Origin: Methyloligella halotolerans
GTDB taxonomy: Bacteria > Pseudomonadota > Alphaproteobacteria > Rhizobiales > Methyloligellaceae
Length of the DNA stretch: 64,000 bases
NCBI RefSeq assembly: GCF_001708935.1
Contig: NZ_MASI01000006.1
Span: 62,001-126,000, forward strand
Direction: 5' to 3'
How positions within the stretch are numbered: the first letter of the stretch is position 1; every line of letters starts with the position of its first letter. This document shows, piece after piece, positions 37,329 through 45,191 of the stretch. Both the position numbers and the translations under genes were made by a program. Below the pieces are notes generated by a model that worked only from the letters and a program-made list of their open reading frames with translations, had not been told where the DNA came from and did not search any database.

Positions 37329-38359
37329 GCGAATCCTTCTTTCATTTTGATCTTGGCGAAGAGGTTGGAGGTGTGGCCGTTCGAGGCCGGGGCTTTGCGA
37401 AAGACCCTCTCCTTCAGCGGAACCGCGCCGTAGAGAAGGACGAGCAAAAGAAGCGCGAGGCTTGCCGGATACGGCCGGATATCGGTGGCGACGACGACCT
37501 CCCGGGGCTGCGCGGCGCGCTCGACGTCCGAAACGAGGCGGCCGGCGCTGGTCATCTCGGCATAGGCAAGCCCGGTCTGAGCGGCGATAGCCTTGAGATG
37601 CTCTTCCTTGAGTTGGCCGAGATGCTCGTTCCCTTCCTTCATGTCGCCGAAGGGATTGTTGCGGGGGTGATAGCCCGGCCGCTCCTTGGCGGTGGGCGGG
37701 GCCATGCCGAAGCGGGATTCCTGAAGCACGTCGTCGGGGCCGTAGACGCCGACCTCGTTGCCCTTATCGTCGAATTTCGGGATGGGGGTGAGCTCGCGCC
37801 CGCCGACGCCGACGAGAAGGCCTTTCACCTCGCCGGGCTTTCCCTCGAACGGATCCATGCCGGTATAGGGCAGCGGCGGCGCCTCGTGCCCGTCGGTCAT
37901 GAACATCAGGCTCGCATCGAGACGGCCGGCCAGGTCGATGGCGCGGTGGACGCCCTTGGTGATGTAGCTGTCCGCGTCCCAGGCCATGCGCCAGTCGATG
38001 CTTTCGATGGCGGCATCGATGGAGGAGAAGTTCTCGCAGACCTCCATGGGATCGAAGAGCACGAAGACCCGGCGCTCGGCGAAGATGCCGAGACCGAAGC
38101 GGGACTGGCACGGGAGGCCGGCGACGAATTCCGGCAGGATGGTCTCGACGGCTTCCAGGCGGCTGACCGTTTTGCCTGCGAGGGACACATCGCGGGTGTT
38201 CATGCTCATGGTGATGTCGACAAAAGTCATGACATCATAGGCTTCGCGGGTGAGCCTGATCCTGGGCAGGAGCAATCCGGCGAGCAGCACCGCGAGCGCC
38301 AGGGCGACGAGCCAGAAGCGTAGATCGCGAAACGCAGGACGCCCGGCGAGCCATTTCAT
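37319..38359 (-). CDS. mxaL: MxaL, von Willebrand factor A protein for Ca insertion
   Basis: A 346-residue membrane-anchored vWA protein. A transmembrane helix near residues 14-30 is followed by the vWA domain with a MIDAS-like site in VDITMSMNTRDVS. A second hydrophobic segment is near residues 305-325. MxaA, MxaK and MxaL are needed for calcium insertion into MxaF in Methylobacterium; this is family knowledge. The start overlaps the mxaK stop (ATGA). Confidence 0.9.
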   Translation of the reverse strand: MKWLAGRPAFRDLRFWLVALALAVLLAGLLLPRIRLTREAYDVMTFVDITMSMNTRDVSLAGKTVSRLEAVETILPEFVAGLPCQSRFGLGIFAERRVFVLFDPMEVCENFSSIDAAIESIDWRMAWDADSYITKGVHRAIDLAGRLDASLMFMTDGHEAPPLPYTGMDPFEGKPGEVKGLLVGVGGRELTPIPKFDDKGNEVGVYGPDDVLQESRFGMAPPTAKERPGYHPRNNPFGDMKEGNEHLGQLKEEHLKAIAAQTGLAYAEMTSAGRLVSDVERAAQPREVVVATDIRPYPASLALLLLVLLYGAVPLKERVFRKAPASNGHTSNLFAKIKMKEGFACL

Positions 38360-38997
38360 GGGGCACCTCGAGGCACGCCGGGCAACTCCATCCAGAGCCG
38401 CGTCTCGGGCTTCTCGCCCTCATCGTCAGCGGGGGCTTCGGCCTGCGGCAGGTCGCGCACCAGGCGCATGGCCACGGCGAGGTTGAACTTCGCATCCCAT
38501 GCCTCCGGCTGAAGCTGGAGGGCGCGGCGATATTCATCCTTGGCGAGATTCACCAGGGAGATCGCCTTGGCGAAGCTGCCCCGGTCGATAAAATCGTAGG
38601 CGGCACGCATCCGCGCATTTGCCATGTTGAACAGAAGGTCGGCGCGGTCCGGATCGTCGGCGCGGAAACTCGCCTGATCGAGAATGGCCTGCGCGTCCGG
38701 CATGCGGTCGCGGGTCAGCACGTAGTAGCCGCGCGCTGCGAGCAGGCGCGAGGGCGCCTCGGTAAGATCGATTTCCACGTTTCGTCCCGCCAGCAGCGAC
38801 GCGATCTCGGCATTGGTCTGGCGGACCGTCAGCCAGAGCCATCCGGTGTAGAGGCATGCCGCGACGCTGCCGACGAGCAGCAGCCAAAGCAGCAGACCGC
38901 GCATGGCGCCATAGGCCGGCATCCATTGGGCGAAGAGCGAGTCGTCCGCATGATCATCGGCGGCCGGCGCGTGTCGGGTGCGGTCGGTCTGAGCCAT
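38356..38997 (-). CDS. mxaK: MxaK, methanol dehydrogenase maturation protein
   Basis: A 213-residue protein with one transmembrane helix (LLLWLLLVGSVAACLYTGW, about residues 36-54) and a periplasmic helical domain of TPR-like character (RADLLFNMANARMRAAYDF). Assignment rests on this architecture and on its place between mxaC and mxaL, which it overlaps at both ends by a few bases. It acts with MxaA and MxaL in Ca insertion in related species. Confidence 0.86.
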   Translation of the reverse strand: MAQTDRTRHAPAADDHADDSLFAQWMPAYGAMRGLLLWLLLVGSVAACLYTGWLWLTVRQTNAEIASLLAGRNVEIDLTEAPSRLLAARGYYVLTRDRMPDAQAILDQASFRADDPDRADLLFNMANARMRAAYDFIDRGSFAKAISLVNLAKDEYRRALQLQPEAWDAKFNLAVAMRLVRDLPQAEAPADDEGEKPETRLWMELPGVPRGAP

Positions 38998-40040
38998 CAG
39001 CTTCGTCCTCCATAGACGTGGCGTGCGGAGGCGTTCGGCGCGGCGAGCCGCGTCTCGGCGAGCTTTGCGAGAAGCAGCAGGAGCATCGCGAAGGCGGCCA
39101 CCCCGTAGGCGAGGCCGGAAAGGTCCTTCTGGGGGATGCGCTCCGAATAGCGGATGGGTCCGCGCTCCAGCCGGTCGATGGCGACGGTCGCCTCCTCAAC
39201 GGCGGCGGGGTTCTCTGCCTCGAAAGCCTGGTAGGGAATGTTCAGGCTCTTGAAGAAGAGGTGCAGGTGGCGCTCGGGCATGGCGTAGGCCGTGTCCTGG
39301 TCTTTTGGCCCCGGCTCGTCGAACGGGCCGCTATGGCCCTCGGTGCGCAGGAATATCCAGTAGAGATTCACCGGGCGCTTGGTGAAGGCGGCGCGAAGCT
39401 GCTCTTGCACCTCGCGGTCGATCACCGCCGCACCGTCGGACACCAGCACGATGGCGCGACTGCCGCCGATATTGTCGACATTGCTCTCGATGTCCTCCTC
39501 GTGCATCGACAGCGCCATGGCGAGACCGCGGGCGACGTCCGTATAGGCGAGGCCCGGCAGGTCGATGGCATCGATGGCGGCGAGGGTCGCCGATTTATGA
39601 TCGGAGAGCGGCAGCACGAACATCGGCGAGGTGGAGAAGGCGGCGACGCCGATCCGGTCGTGATCGCGCTTCCTGACGAAGTCCTTCAGCAAGGTCTTGG
39701 CGGCGGTGGATTTGGAGAACTCTTCTCCGGTGGGCACGCTGCCGGCGAAGGTGTTGTCCATGCTGGAGGAGCGGTCGAAAAGCAGCATGATTTGAGCACC
39801 CTCCCCCAGGCGTTCGATGCTTTGGCCGAGCCTGTGGAGTCCGGCGAGGCCCAAGATCAACGCGGCAATGGCGATGGCGCCGATAAGGCGCAAGCCGAAT
39901 CCGATTGCCGTGGAGACCGGATCGCGATCGATCACGCGGAGCGAGGGATAGCTTTCGGCGGTCTGGGCGCCGAACAGGAAGGGCAGAAGCGCCAAGGGAA
40001 GCAACCATAGGAGGGACGGATTTGCGAAGGCGAGATCCAT
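38997..40040 (-). CDS. mxaC: MxaC, membrane vWA protein
   Basis: A 347-residue BatA/BatB-like protein: N-terminal hydrophobic segments (residues 8-25 and 48-68), a vWA domain with MIDAS motif LLFDRSSSMDNTF, and a C-terminal membrane helix (GLAYGVAAFAMLLLLLAK). It is probably a partner of the MoxR-type ATPase MxaR in dehydrogenase maturation. Three bases separate it from mxaA, and its stop overlaps the mxaK start. Confidence 0.9.
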   Translation of the reverse strand: MDLAFANPSLLWLLPLALLPFLFGAQTAESYPSLRVIDRDPVSTAIGFGLRLIGAIAIAALILGLAGLHRLGQSIERLGEGAQIMLLFDRSSSMDNTFAGSVPTGEEFSKSTAAKTLLKDFVRKRDHDRIGVAAFSTSPMFVLPLSDHKSATLAAIDAIDLPGLAYTDVARGLAMALSMHEEDIESNVDNIGGSRAIVLVSDGAAVIDREVQEQLRAAFTKRPVNLYWIFLRTEGHSGPFDEPGPKDQDTAYAMPERHLHLFFKSLNIPYQAFEAENPAAVEEATVAIDRLERGPIRYSERIPQKDLSGLAYGVAAFAMLLLLLAKLAETRLAAPNASARHVYGGRS

Positions 40041-40043
40041 GGA

Positions 40044-41030
40044 TCAGCTCCTCCGCTCCATGGCTCCGAGCTGCGAGGCAAGACTCGAAAGATCGCGCAG
40101 CGGCATGGCGGAGCGCGCCGCCTCGAGATCGCTCTTGAAGAAGGCAAGACGCGAGGCCCCGTAGAAGCGTCCGACCTCGGCCTGGCGAGATTGGAACCCC
40201 GGATGCTCCGCCAGGAATCCGGGCGCATCCTCGGCGAAGACGCGATGGCCCGCGGTCGCATCGAAGGCGCGGTGGAGGTCGAGGAGCGCGCCGCGATAAG
40301 CTTCGGGATCGTCCGCGTGGCGCTTCCGGCTCCCGATCTGGCGAGCGGCGACGGTGAAGGGTCGGGCGGCACGTTGGCGGAAAGGACCCCAGGCATAATG
40401 GTGGGCGAGCAGCACCAGGAAGAGAGCCACAGCGATGGCGGAGATCGCGAGCAGGATCGTGATCCGCTTGATCTTGAGCAGTTGCGGCGCGCGGTCGGGC
40501 TTCAGGAAGCCGACGGGTCCTTCCGGCGGTTCGGCCGTCTGGATCTCGCGCAAGGGCGACATGAGAAACGACCACTGCGGAATATGCGCGGTGGCCATGG
40601 AGCCATCGTCCTCTTCGCCGCCCTGCTCTGCGCCCGTGGGAGCGAACTGCAAGGTGAAGCCCGGCAGGTTCCGCCGCTTCACCTCAAGGGGCACATAGAA
40701 GGTCTGGTATGTGAGAGTGATGAGGTAGCGCCGTTCGCCGCCGTCTTCATCCGACTTGACCTTCACCTGGCGCAGATCGAGCCAATAGTTTAGCGCCCCT
40801 TCCGCCGGCACAGAGGCGTCCTGCAGATGGTAGCCGTCATCGATCGCGAGATAGATCTCCCGGGTGATCGTGTCGCCGGGGAAGTAGCCGAAATCGCGCG
40901 GGTGGCTATCGCGAATGGCATGGACGACGCCGGAGACGCCCTCCTCCGCGTGGACGGCGATCGGGGGCGCTGCCATTCCGGCGATCACAAGCAGCATCAA
41001 ACCGAGCGCGATGTCGTGGAGCCGCCTCAT
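40044..41030 (-). CDS. mxaA: MxaA, methanol dehydrogenase calcium-insertion protein
   Basis: A 328-residue protein with signal peptide (cleavage near AVHAEE), a periplasmic beta-rich part (DFGYFPGDTITREIYLAIDDG) and one membrane helix near residues 185-205 (ITILLAISAIAVALFLVLLA). A cytoplasmic C-terminal domain follows. Required for Ca insertion in Methylobacterium mutants. The start at 41030 overlaps the mxaS stop (ATGA); a far longer frame reaching 41846 is a shadow across mxaS. Confidence 0.9.
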   Translation of the reverse strand: MRRLHDIALGLMLLVIAGMAAPPIAVHAEEGVSGVVHAIRDSHPRDFGYFPGDTITREIYLAIDDGYHLQDASVPAEGALNYWLDLRQVKVKSDEDGGERRYLITLTYQTFYVPLEVKRRNLPGFTLQFAPTGAEQGGEEDDGSMATAHIPQWSFLMSPLREIQTAEPPEGPVGFLKPDRAPQLLKIKRITILLAISAIAVALFLVLLAHHYAWGPFRQRAARPFTVAARQIGSRKRHADDPEAYRGALLDLHRAFDATAGHRVFAEDAPGFLAEHPGFQSRQAEVGRFYGASRLAFFKSDLEAARSAMPLRDLSSLASQLGAMERRS

Positions 41031-41914
41031 GCCGCCTCCCCCATCAGATAATCGGTGAAGCGCTCCCAATCGACCGGTGTCTGGAGCTCGCACGGCGCTC
41101 GGCCGTAGCGCCGGGCGATGCGTCCGAGGGTCTCGCGCTGCGTGGCGGCTTCTGCGAGGAGCTTCTCGCGCAACGACGGCCGCATGGCGAGGAGACGCCG
41201 ACGGCCGGTTTCCAGATCCTGCAAGGTGACCAGCCCCCAGGAGGGGAAGTCCTCGGTCTCCTTGGGATCGCGCAGGACGACGGGCACCACATCGTGCCCG
41301 GCCAGCGCTTCGAAGAGCCGCTCGATCGTGTCTGCGGGCAAATAGAAATCCGAGATCAGAAAGACGAGCTTTCTTCGTCCGGACAGGTAGCCGGCCGCCT
41401 CGAAGAGACCGTCGACGCTCCGCCCCGATGGCGCATAGCTCCGAAGCGCGCGGATCATTTCCGCTTCGCCCGCCCGGGAGCGCGTGGCCGGGATGAAAAG
41501 CTCGGGCACGATGGTCCGGTGTCCGCCGATGAGCCCGAAGGAGTCGCCGATGCGCCGGGAGGAGGCTGCGAGCGCGCCGCAGATATCGGCGACGGCCCGC
41601 ATCTTCCGGCTGTCTCCGACGAAACCCATGGAGCCCGACAGGTCGACGAGGGCATAGAGGGTGATGGCGCTCTTCTGCTCGAAGCGCTTCACATAGAGAT
41701 TGCCGAAGGGATCGCGCATGGAATGGCGGAGGTCGATACGGCGCGGGTCGGGCGAGCGAAGGAGCGAGACGTAATCGCGCAACAGACCGCCGGCGCCCTC
41801 GATGGTGCCCCGATGGGCGCCGATCCGGACGGCCGAGCTTCGCCATGCCAACCGATAAGGCAGATCGACGGAGTGCCGCGCTTCGGTTGGCTCCTGCGGC
41901 AGCGCGTCAGTCAT
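41027..41914 (-). CDS. mxaS: MxaS, DUF58-family protein
   Basis: A 295-residue cytoplasmic protein with the DUF58 signature (FEQKSAITLYALVDLSGSMGF, a vWA-like MIDAS). In MoxR systems such proteins are partners of the AAA ATPase. The start at 41914 (MTDALPQEP) lies 10 bases after the mxaR stop; an extension to 41959 would overlap mxaR. Role inferred: with MxaR in methanol dehydrogenase maturation. Confidence 0.9.
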   Translation of the reverse strand: MTDALPQEPTEARHSVDLPYRLAWRSSAVRIGAHRGTIEGAGGLLRDYVSLLRSPDPRRIDLRHSMRDPFGNLYVKRFEQKSAITLYALVDLSGSMGFVGDSRKMRAVADICGALAASSRRIGDSFGLIGGHRTIVPELFIPATRSRAGEAEMIRALRSYAPSGRSVDGLFEAAGYLSGRRKLVFLISDFYLPADTIERLFEALAGHDVVPVVLRDPKETEDFPSWGLVTLQDLETGRRRLLAMRPSLREKLLAEAATQRETLGRIARRYGRAPCELQTPVDWERFTDYLMGEAA

Positions 41915-41924
41915 TTCCCGACTT

Positions 41925-43007
41925 TCATGGCGCCGGCACCGTGTCGAACAGCGCGGCAAAGAAGCGGCGGATGATCTCGTCGCGGCGGAGCTCGTAGATC
42001 GGGTCTAGGAAGACGCGATGGCCCATGGATTCCGGGAAGACCTCGCGCAGATCCTCCGGCACCACCATGTCGCGCCCGTTGAGCCACGCGCAGACACGGG
42101 CGGCGCGGAGCAGGTAGCTCATGCCGCGCGGGCTGGCGCCGCCCTGGACGAGGCGTCCCATATCGACGCCCTCCAGATCGATCCCTGCGGAGACGGGATC
42201 CCGCAAAGCCTGCCAAAGATCGAGGGCGTAGCGCTCCAGCGGCTCGGACGTCGTCACACTGTTCTGGATGGAGCGGGCGACCTGGTCCATGACCTCGACA
42301 TCGAGGATGTCGGGCGAGACGGTCTCGATGAGGCTGTCCACATCGTGGAAGCGGGTCTGGAAGGCGAGCTCGCGCCGGACCTCGCGGTCCTCCGGGAGCT
42401 CCATGTTGATCTCCATGAAGAAGCGATCGCGCGCGGCTGCAGGCAGCTCGAAGGTCTCTTCGCGCTCGATGCGGTTCCGGTCGGCGAAGACCTGGAGATA
42501 GGGAAAGGTGTATTCGCGGTTGAACGCGGTGACGCTGCGTTCCGCCATCAGGCGGAGCAGTAGGGAATGCACCTGTGGCCTAGCGCGGTTGATCTCGTTG
42601 AAGAAGAAGACCGCAAGGTCGCTGCCATAGCGCAGCACGGGTCCCGGATCGACGCGGGGTCGTCCGTCCTCACCGAGATAGGTGTAATAGATGAGGTCGG
42701 CGGGCATCAGGTCGATGGTGCCCTCGACGCGCTCGAACGCGCCGCCAAGTCCTCGCGCGACAGCGCGGAGCAAGGTGGTCTTGCCAACGCCCACATCGCC
42801 TTCCAGCAGAACATGGCCACGGGCGAAGATGGCGATGGTCAAAAGGCGGATGACCCGGCTCTGGCCGACGATGGCGCCAGCCACCTCGCTTTCGAATTCC
42901 TGGGCCTTAGCGCGCCATACATCCAGGTCGATGGCGCTATCCTTGGTGGGCTTCTTCCCCGCCTGGCTTTTTGCCGGCGCGGATGTTCCGGTGGTTCCCG
43001 ACGACAT
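41925..43007 (-). CDS. mxaR: MxaR, MoxR-type AAA+ ATPase
   Basis: A 360-residue cytoplasmic AAA+ protein. Walker A is LEGDVGVGKTTLL, Walker B is VFFFNEINRARP, and sensor 1 is near VFADRNR. The C-terminal lid includes GGASPRGMSYLLRAARV, the typical MoxR region. It founds the MoxR family and works with MxaS/C/L as a chaperone-like complex for the dehydrogenase. A hairpin between mxaI and this gene may lower its expression. Confidence 0.95.
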   Translation of the reverse strand: MSSGTTGTSAPAKSQAGKKPTKDSAIDLDVWRAKAQEFESEVAGAIVGQSRVIRLLTIAIFARGHVLLEGDVGVGKTTLLRAVARGLGGAFERVEGTIDLMPADLIYYTYLGEDGRPRVDPGPVLRYGSDLAVFFFNEINRARPQVHSLLLRLMAERSVTAFNREYTFPYLQVFADRNRIEREETFELPAAARDRFFMEINMELPEDREVRRELAFQTRFHDVDSLIETVSPDILDVEVMDQVARSIQNSVTTSEPLERYALDLWQALRDPVSAGIDLEGVDMGRLVQGGASPRGMSYLLRAARVCAWLNGRDMVVPEDLREVFPESMGHRVFLDPIYELRRDEIIRRFFAALFDTVPAP

Positions 43008-43079
43008 CTCTTCCCCTCATTCCGCCGTTTGCGCGTGGCGCTCCCACCCCGTGCGCGTTCGGTGGTTCTCAAGTTGAAG

Positions 43080-43103
43080 GGGGTGCAGCCGAAGCTGCAC
43101 CCC
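43080..43103 (-). terminator. Intercistronic hairpin between mxaI and mxaR
   Basis: A 9-bp perfect stem (GGGGTGCAG / CTGCACCCC) with a six-base loop lies 63 bases after the mxaI stop. No T-run follows on the minus strand, so partial attenuation or 3'-end protection of the mxaFJGI message is more likely than full termination. Confidence 0.6.
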
Positions 43104-43165
43104 ACCCCTCAATCAGAGGCCGAGGCCCCGCAATCGAGGGTTAGCTCTGGGAGAAGCGGACAGAG

Positions 43166-43465
43166 CTAATCGAGTTTGGAGACGTCGTAGACCCACTCGC
43201 CGGTCTCTTTGAAGTGCGCGGTGCGCTTGGCGTTGCGCGCTTCCATCTCCTTGATGGAATTGCCCTGCTTGGCGAGTTCCTCGGGGTCATGCTTGGGATC
43301 GTATTTGGAGCCCTCGACCTTCTCCGGATAGCCCGGCTTCGGCTCCCAGCAGTTGCCGGGGGCCTTGCAGTTGGTGCCGTCGTAAGCGAACGCACCGGCG
43401 GTGGAGAGAGTCAGCGCGGCGGCGGCGGCCAGCACCACGCCTGTCAGTTTCGTCTTGCTAGTCAT
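43166..43465 (-). CDS. mxaI: Methanol dehydrogenase small (beta) subunit
   Basis: A periplasmic 99-residue protein forming the alpha2-beta2 enzyme with MxaF. After the signal peptide (cleavage near AFA-YDG) the mature part shows YDGTNCKAPGNCWEPKPGYP, whose two Cys form the family's disulfide. The lysine-rich helix (EARNAKRTAHFKETGEW) that lies along the alpha subunit follows. Length and motif match MxaI exactly. Its presence separates this enzyme from XoxF types, which lack it. Confidence 0.97.
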   Translation of the reverse strand: MTSKTKLTGVVLAAAAALTLSTAGAFAYDGTNCKAPGNCWEPKPGYPEKVEGSKYDPKHDPEELAKQGNSIKEMEARNAKRTAHFKETGEWVYDVSKLD

Positions 43466-43555
43466 TGGGTCAGTTCCTCCGTAGTCACTCTTCGCTGCTT
43501 GGCGGATTGATCCGCCTTTTTCTCCGGGACAATCGCAACGCCCACCTTCCGGCCG

Positions 43556-44119
43556 TTACGATTTGCCCTCGGGAACCTTGCAATCGCCTGTGGCTTCGAC
43601 GCTGGTCGGATGCTCCGCGTCGTAGGGTTTGAAGGTCTTCCTCTGCTCTTCGGTGAGCCAGGTGGCCTCCGCAGGGTCGTCCTTATAGAAGTGCCGAATC
43701 CAGGCGATCACCTTCAGGGACTCGTCGACACCGAGATCCGAATGCGGTCCCATCATGGAGCGAGCACCGCCCCACATGGTCTCGAACAGACCCTTGTCGG
43801 TCTTGTTCTTCGGATAGGTGTAGTAATCGTCGTTGAGGCCCGGGCCGATCTTGCCTTCGCCCACATGGCCGTGACAGCCGGAGCAAGAGGCGAGGAAAGT
43901 CTGCTCACCTTCGGCCAGACAGTTGGGAACCTCGGTGTAGAGGTTCTCGCCCGTCTCGAGGAAGTGCTTCGCAGCCGGCGTGTCTGTTCCTTCCGCATTG
44001 CTCAGATCGAGGGCTTCGCCCGTGATCGTGTGGTTGAAGGTCATCTCCGCAGCCGCGATGAGCGGCATGGAAACCAGGGCGGCCGACAAGGCCAGTACTT
44101 TGAAAGCTCTCATTCTCAA
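43556..44119 (-). CDS. mxaG: Cytochrome cL, electron acceptor of methanol dehydrogenase
   Basis: A 187-residue exported class I cytochrome c that accepts electrons from MxaF. The haem motif is CSGCHGHVGEGKIGPGL, the axial Met is probably in GGARSMMGPHSDLG, and the C-terminal SLKVIAWIRHFYK helix is typical of cL. Its place between mxaJ and mxaI is canonical. ATG starts at 44119 and six bases later are both possible. Confidence 0.94.
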   Translation of the reverse strand: MRMRAFKVLALSAALVSMPLIAAAEMTFNHTITGEALDLSNAEGTDTPAAKHFLETGENLYTEVPNCLAEGEQTFLASCSGCHGHVGEGKIGPGLNDDYYTYPKNKTDKGLFETMWGGARSMMGPHSDLGVDESLKVIAWIRHFYKDDPAEATWLTEEQRKTFKPYDAEHPTSVEATGDCKVPEGKS

Positions 44120-44166
44120 CCTGTTGTTTTCTTTTCGATTGCTCCCTAGGCGCCCCCAAAACGCCC

Positions 44167-45075
44167 TTACGATTTGGACTCCGGCTTCTTCTCGGTCGGA
44201 ATGTCGAGAAGCGGAATCCCCTCCTCCTCCAGCACGGCCTGGATCTGGGGCTGGCTCTTTTCGAGCGCGGCGTTCAGCTCCTTGAGAAGCTCCTCATCGC
44301 CTTTGCGCACACCCATCGACTGGCTGAAGTGGAACGGCACCGGCTCGTTGTCGACGCGGTAGTTCCCGTCGGGGACAACGGTCATCTTCACCGCGTCGTC
44401 CTTGGTGACGTAGCGGGCGATCTCCGGGGCGAAGACGATGGCGAGATCGGCCTTGCCGCTTTTCAGATCCGTGATGAAGGTCGTCGGATTGATGCGGATA
44501 TAGGCGTTGCGCCGGCTTTTGAAGTTGGTCAGGGACCGGTGGTAGTTGAAGTTCCGGTTATAGAGGCCGAGCTTCTTCAGCATGGTCTCGACCGGACCGC
44601 CCGGATCGAAGCCGATCGGATGAGCCTTTGCGAGATCCTTGCTATCGAAGGAGTCGATCTCCAGCTCGGAATCGGCCGGCTGAACGAACACATACGCCGT
44701 CCGGTAATAGGGATCGGTGGTGAGGACGCGCGGATCGTTATGATCGAGGCCGATCACCACGTCGCATTTGTTCTCGTTCAGCATGTCGCGCACGAGGTAG
44801 ATGGCGGGACGCTCCATCCACTCGAATTCCACCTCGCGACCCATCTGATCGGCGACGATCTTGGCGATCTTGTTCTCGAAGCCATCCTCGTCCTCGGTGG
44901 AGTACGGCGCTTCGGTGCTGGAGGCGCAGACGCGCAGGACGTCGGCGCTGGCGGTCTTCTCGGACGCGGCCTTCGACTTCTCGTCGGCGGTGTGTCCAGC
45001 CGTCGCCAGGCCGGCGACGAAGGCGGCAGCCACGAGCGCGGGCGCCAACCTCTTTGTGTGCTCGATGAATTTCAT
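44167..45075 (-). CDS. mxaJ: MxaJ, periplasmic binding-protein-like maturation factor
   Basis: A 302-residue exported protein with a type II solute-binding fold (VLRVCASSTEAPYSTEDEDGF, LDHNDPRVLTTDPYYRTAYVF). MxaJ is needed for methanol dehydrogenase assembly and is not part of a transporter. The same TTDPLYR/TTDPYYR motif occurs in the ankyrin fusion protein at 26524. Separated from mxaF by a strong hairpin. Confidence 0.95.
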   Translation of the reverse strand: MKFIEHTKRLAPALVAAAFVAGLATAGHTADEKSKAASEKTASADVLRVCASSTEAPYSTEDEDGFENKIAKIVADQMGREVEFEWMERPAIYLVRDMLNENKCDVVIGLDHNDPRVLTTDPYYRTAYVFVQPADSELEIDSFDSKDLAKAHPIGFDPGGPVETMLKKLGLYNRNFNYHRSLTNFKSRRNAYIRINPTTFITDLKSGKADLAIVFAPEIARYVTKDDAVKMTVVPDGNYRVDNEPVPFHFSQSMGVRKGDEELLKELNAALEKSQPQIQAVLEEEGIPLLDIPTEKKPESKS

Positions 45076-45152
45076 GGTGCTTCTCTCTTCGGTGCTTCTC
45101 GCTTCGGGATACGTCCCTCGCTTGGTCCTTACGGACCTCCCCGTCCGGGGAT

Positions 45153-45180
45153 CCGTCCCGCCGGCGAACCGGCGGGACGG
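45153..45180 (-). terminator. Strong hairpin between mxaF and mxaJ
   Basis: A perfect 12-bp GC-rich stem (CCGTCCCGCCGG and its complement) closed by a four-base loop lies 11 bases after the mxaF stop. There is no T-run, so it probably protects the 3' end of a processed mxaF message rather than ending transcription. It would explain high MxaF relative to MxaJ. Confidence 0.7.
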
Positions 45181-45191
45181 AAATCGCCTAG

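Noticed and set aside
40044-41846. mxaA extended to 600 residues
   Set aside because: The upstream 270 residues lie over mxaS in another frame and are arginine-rich without a domain; a signal peptide begins at 41030.
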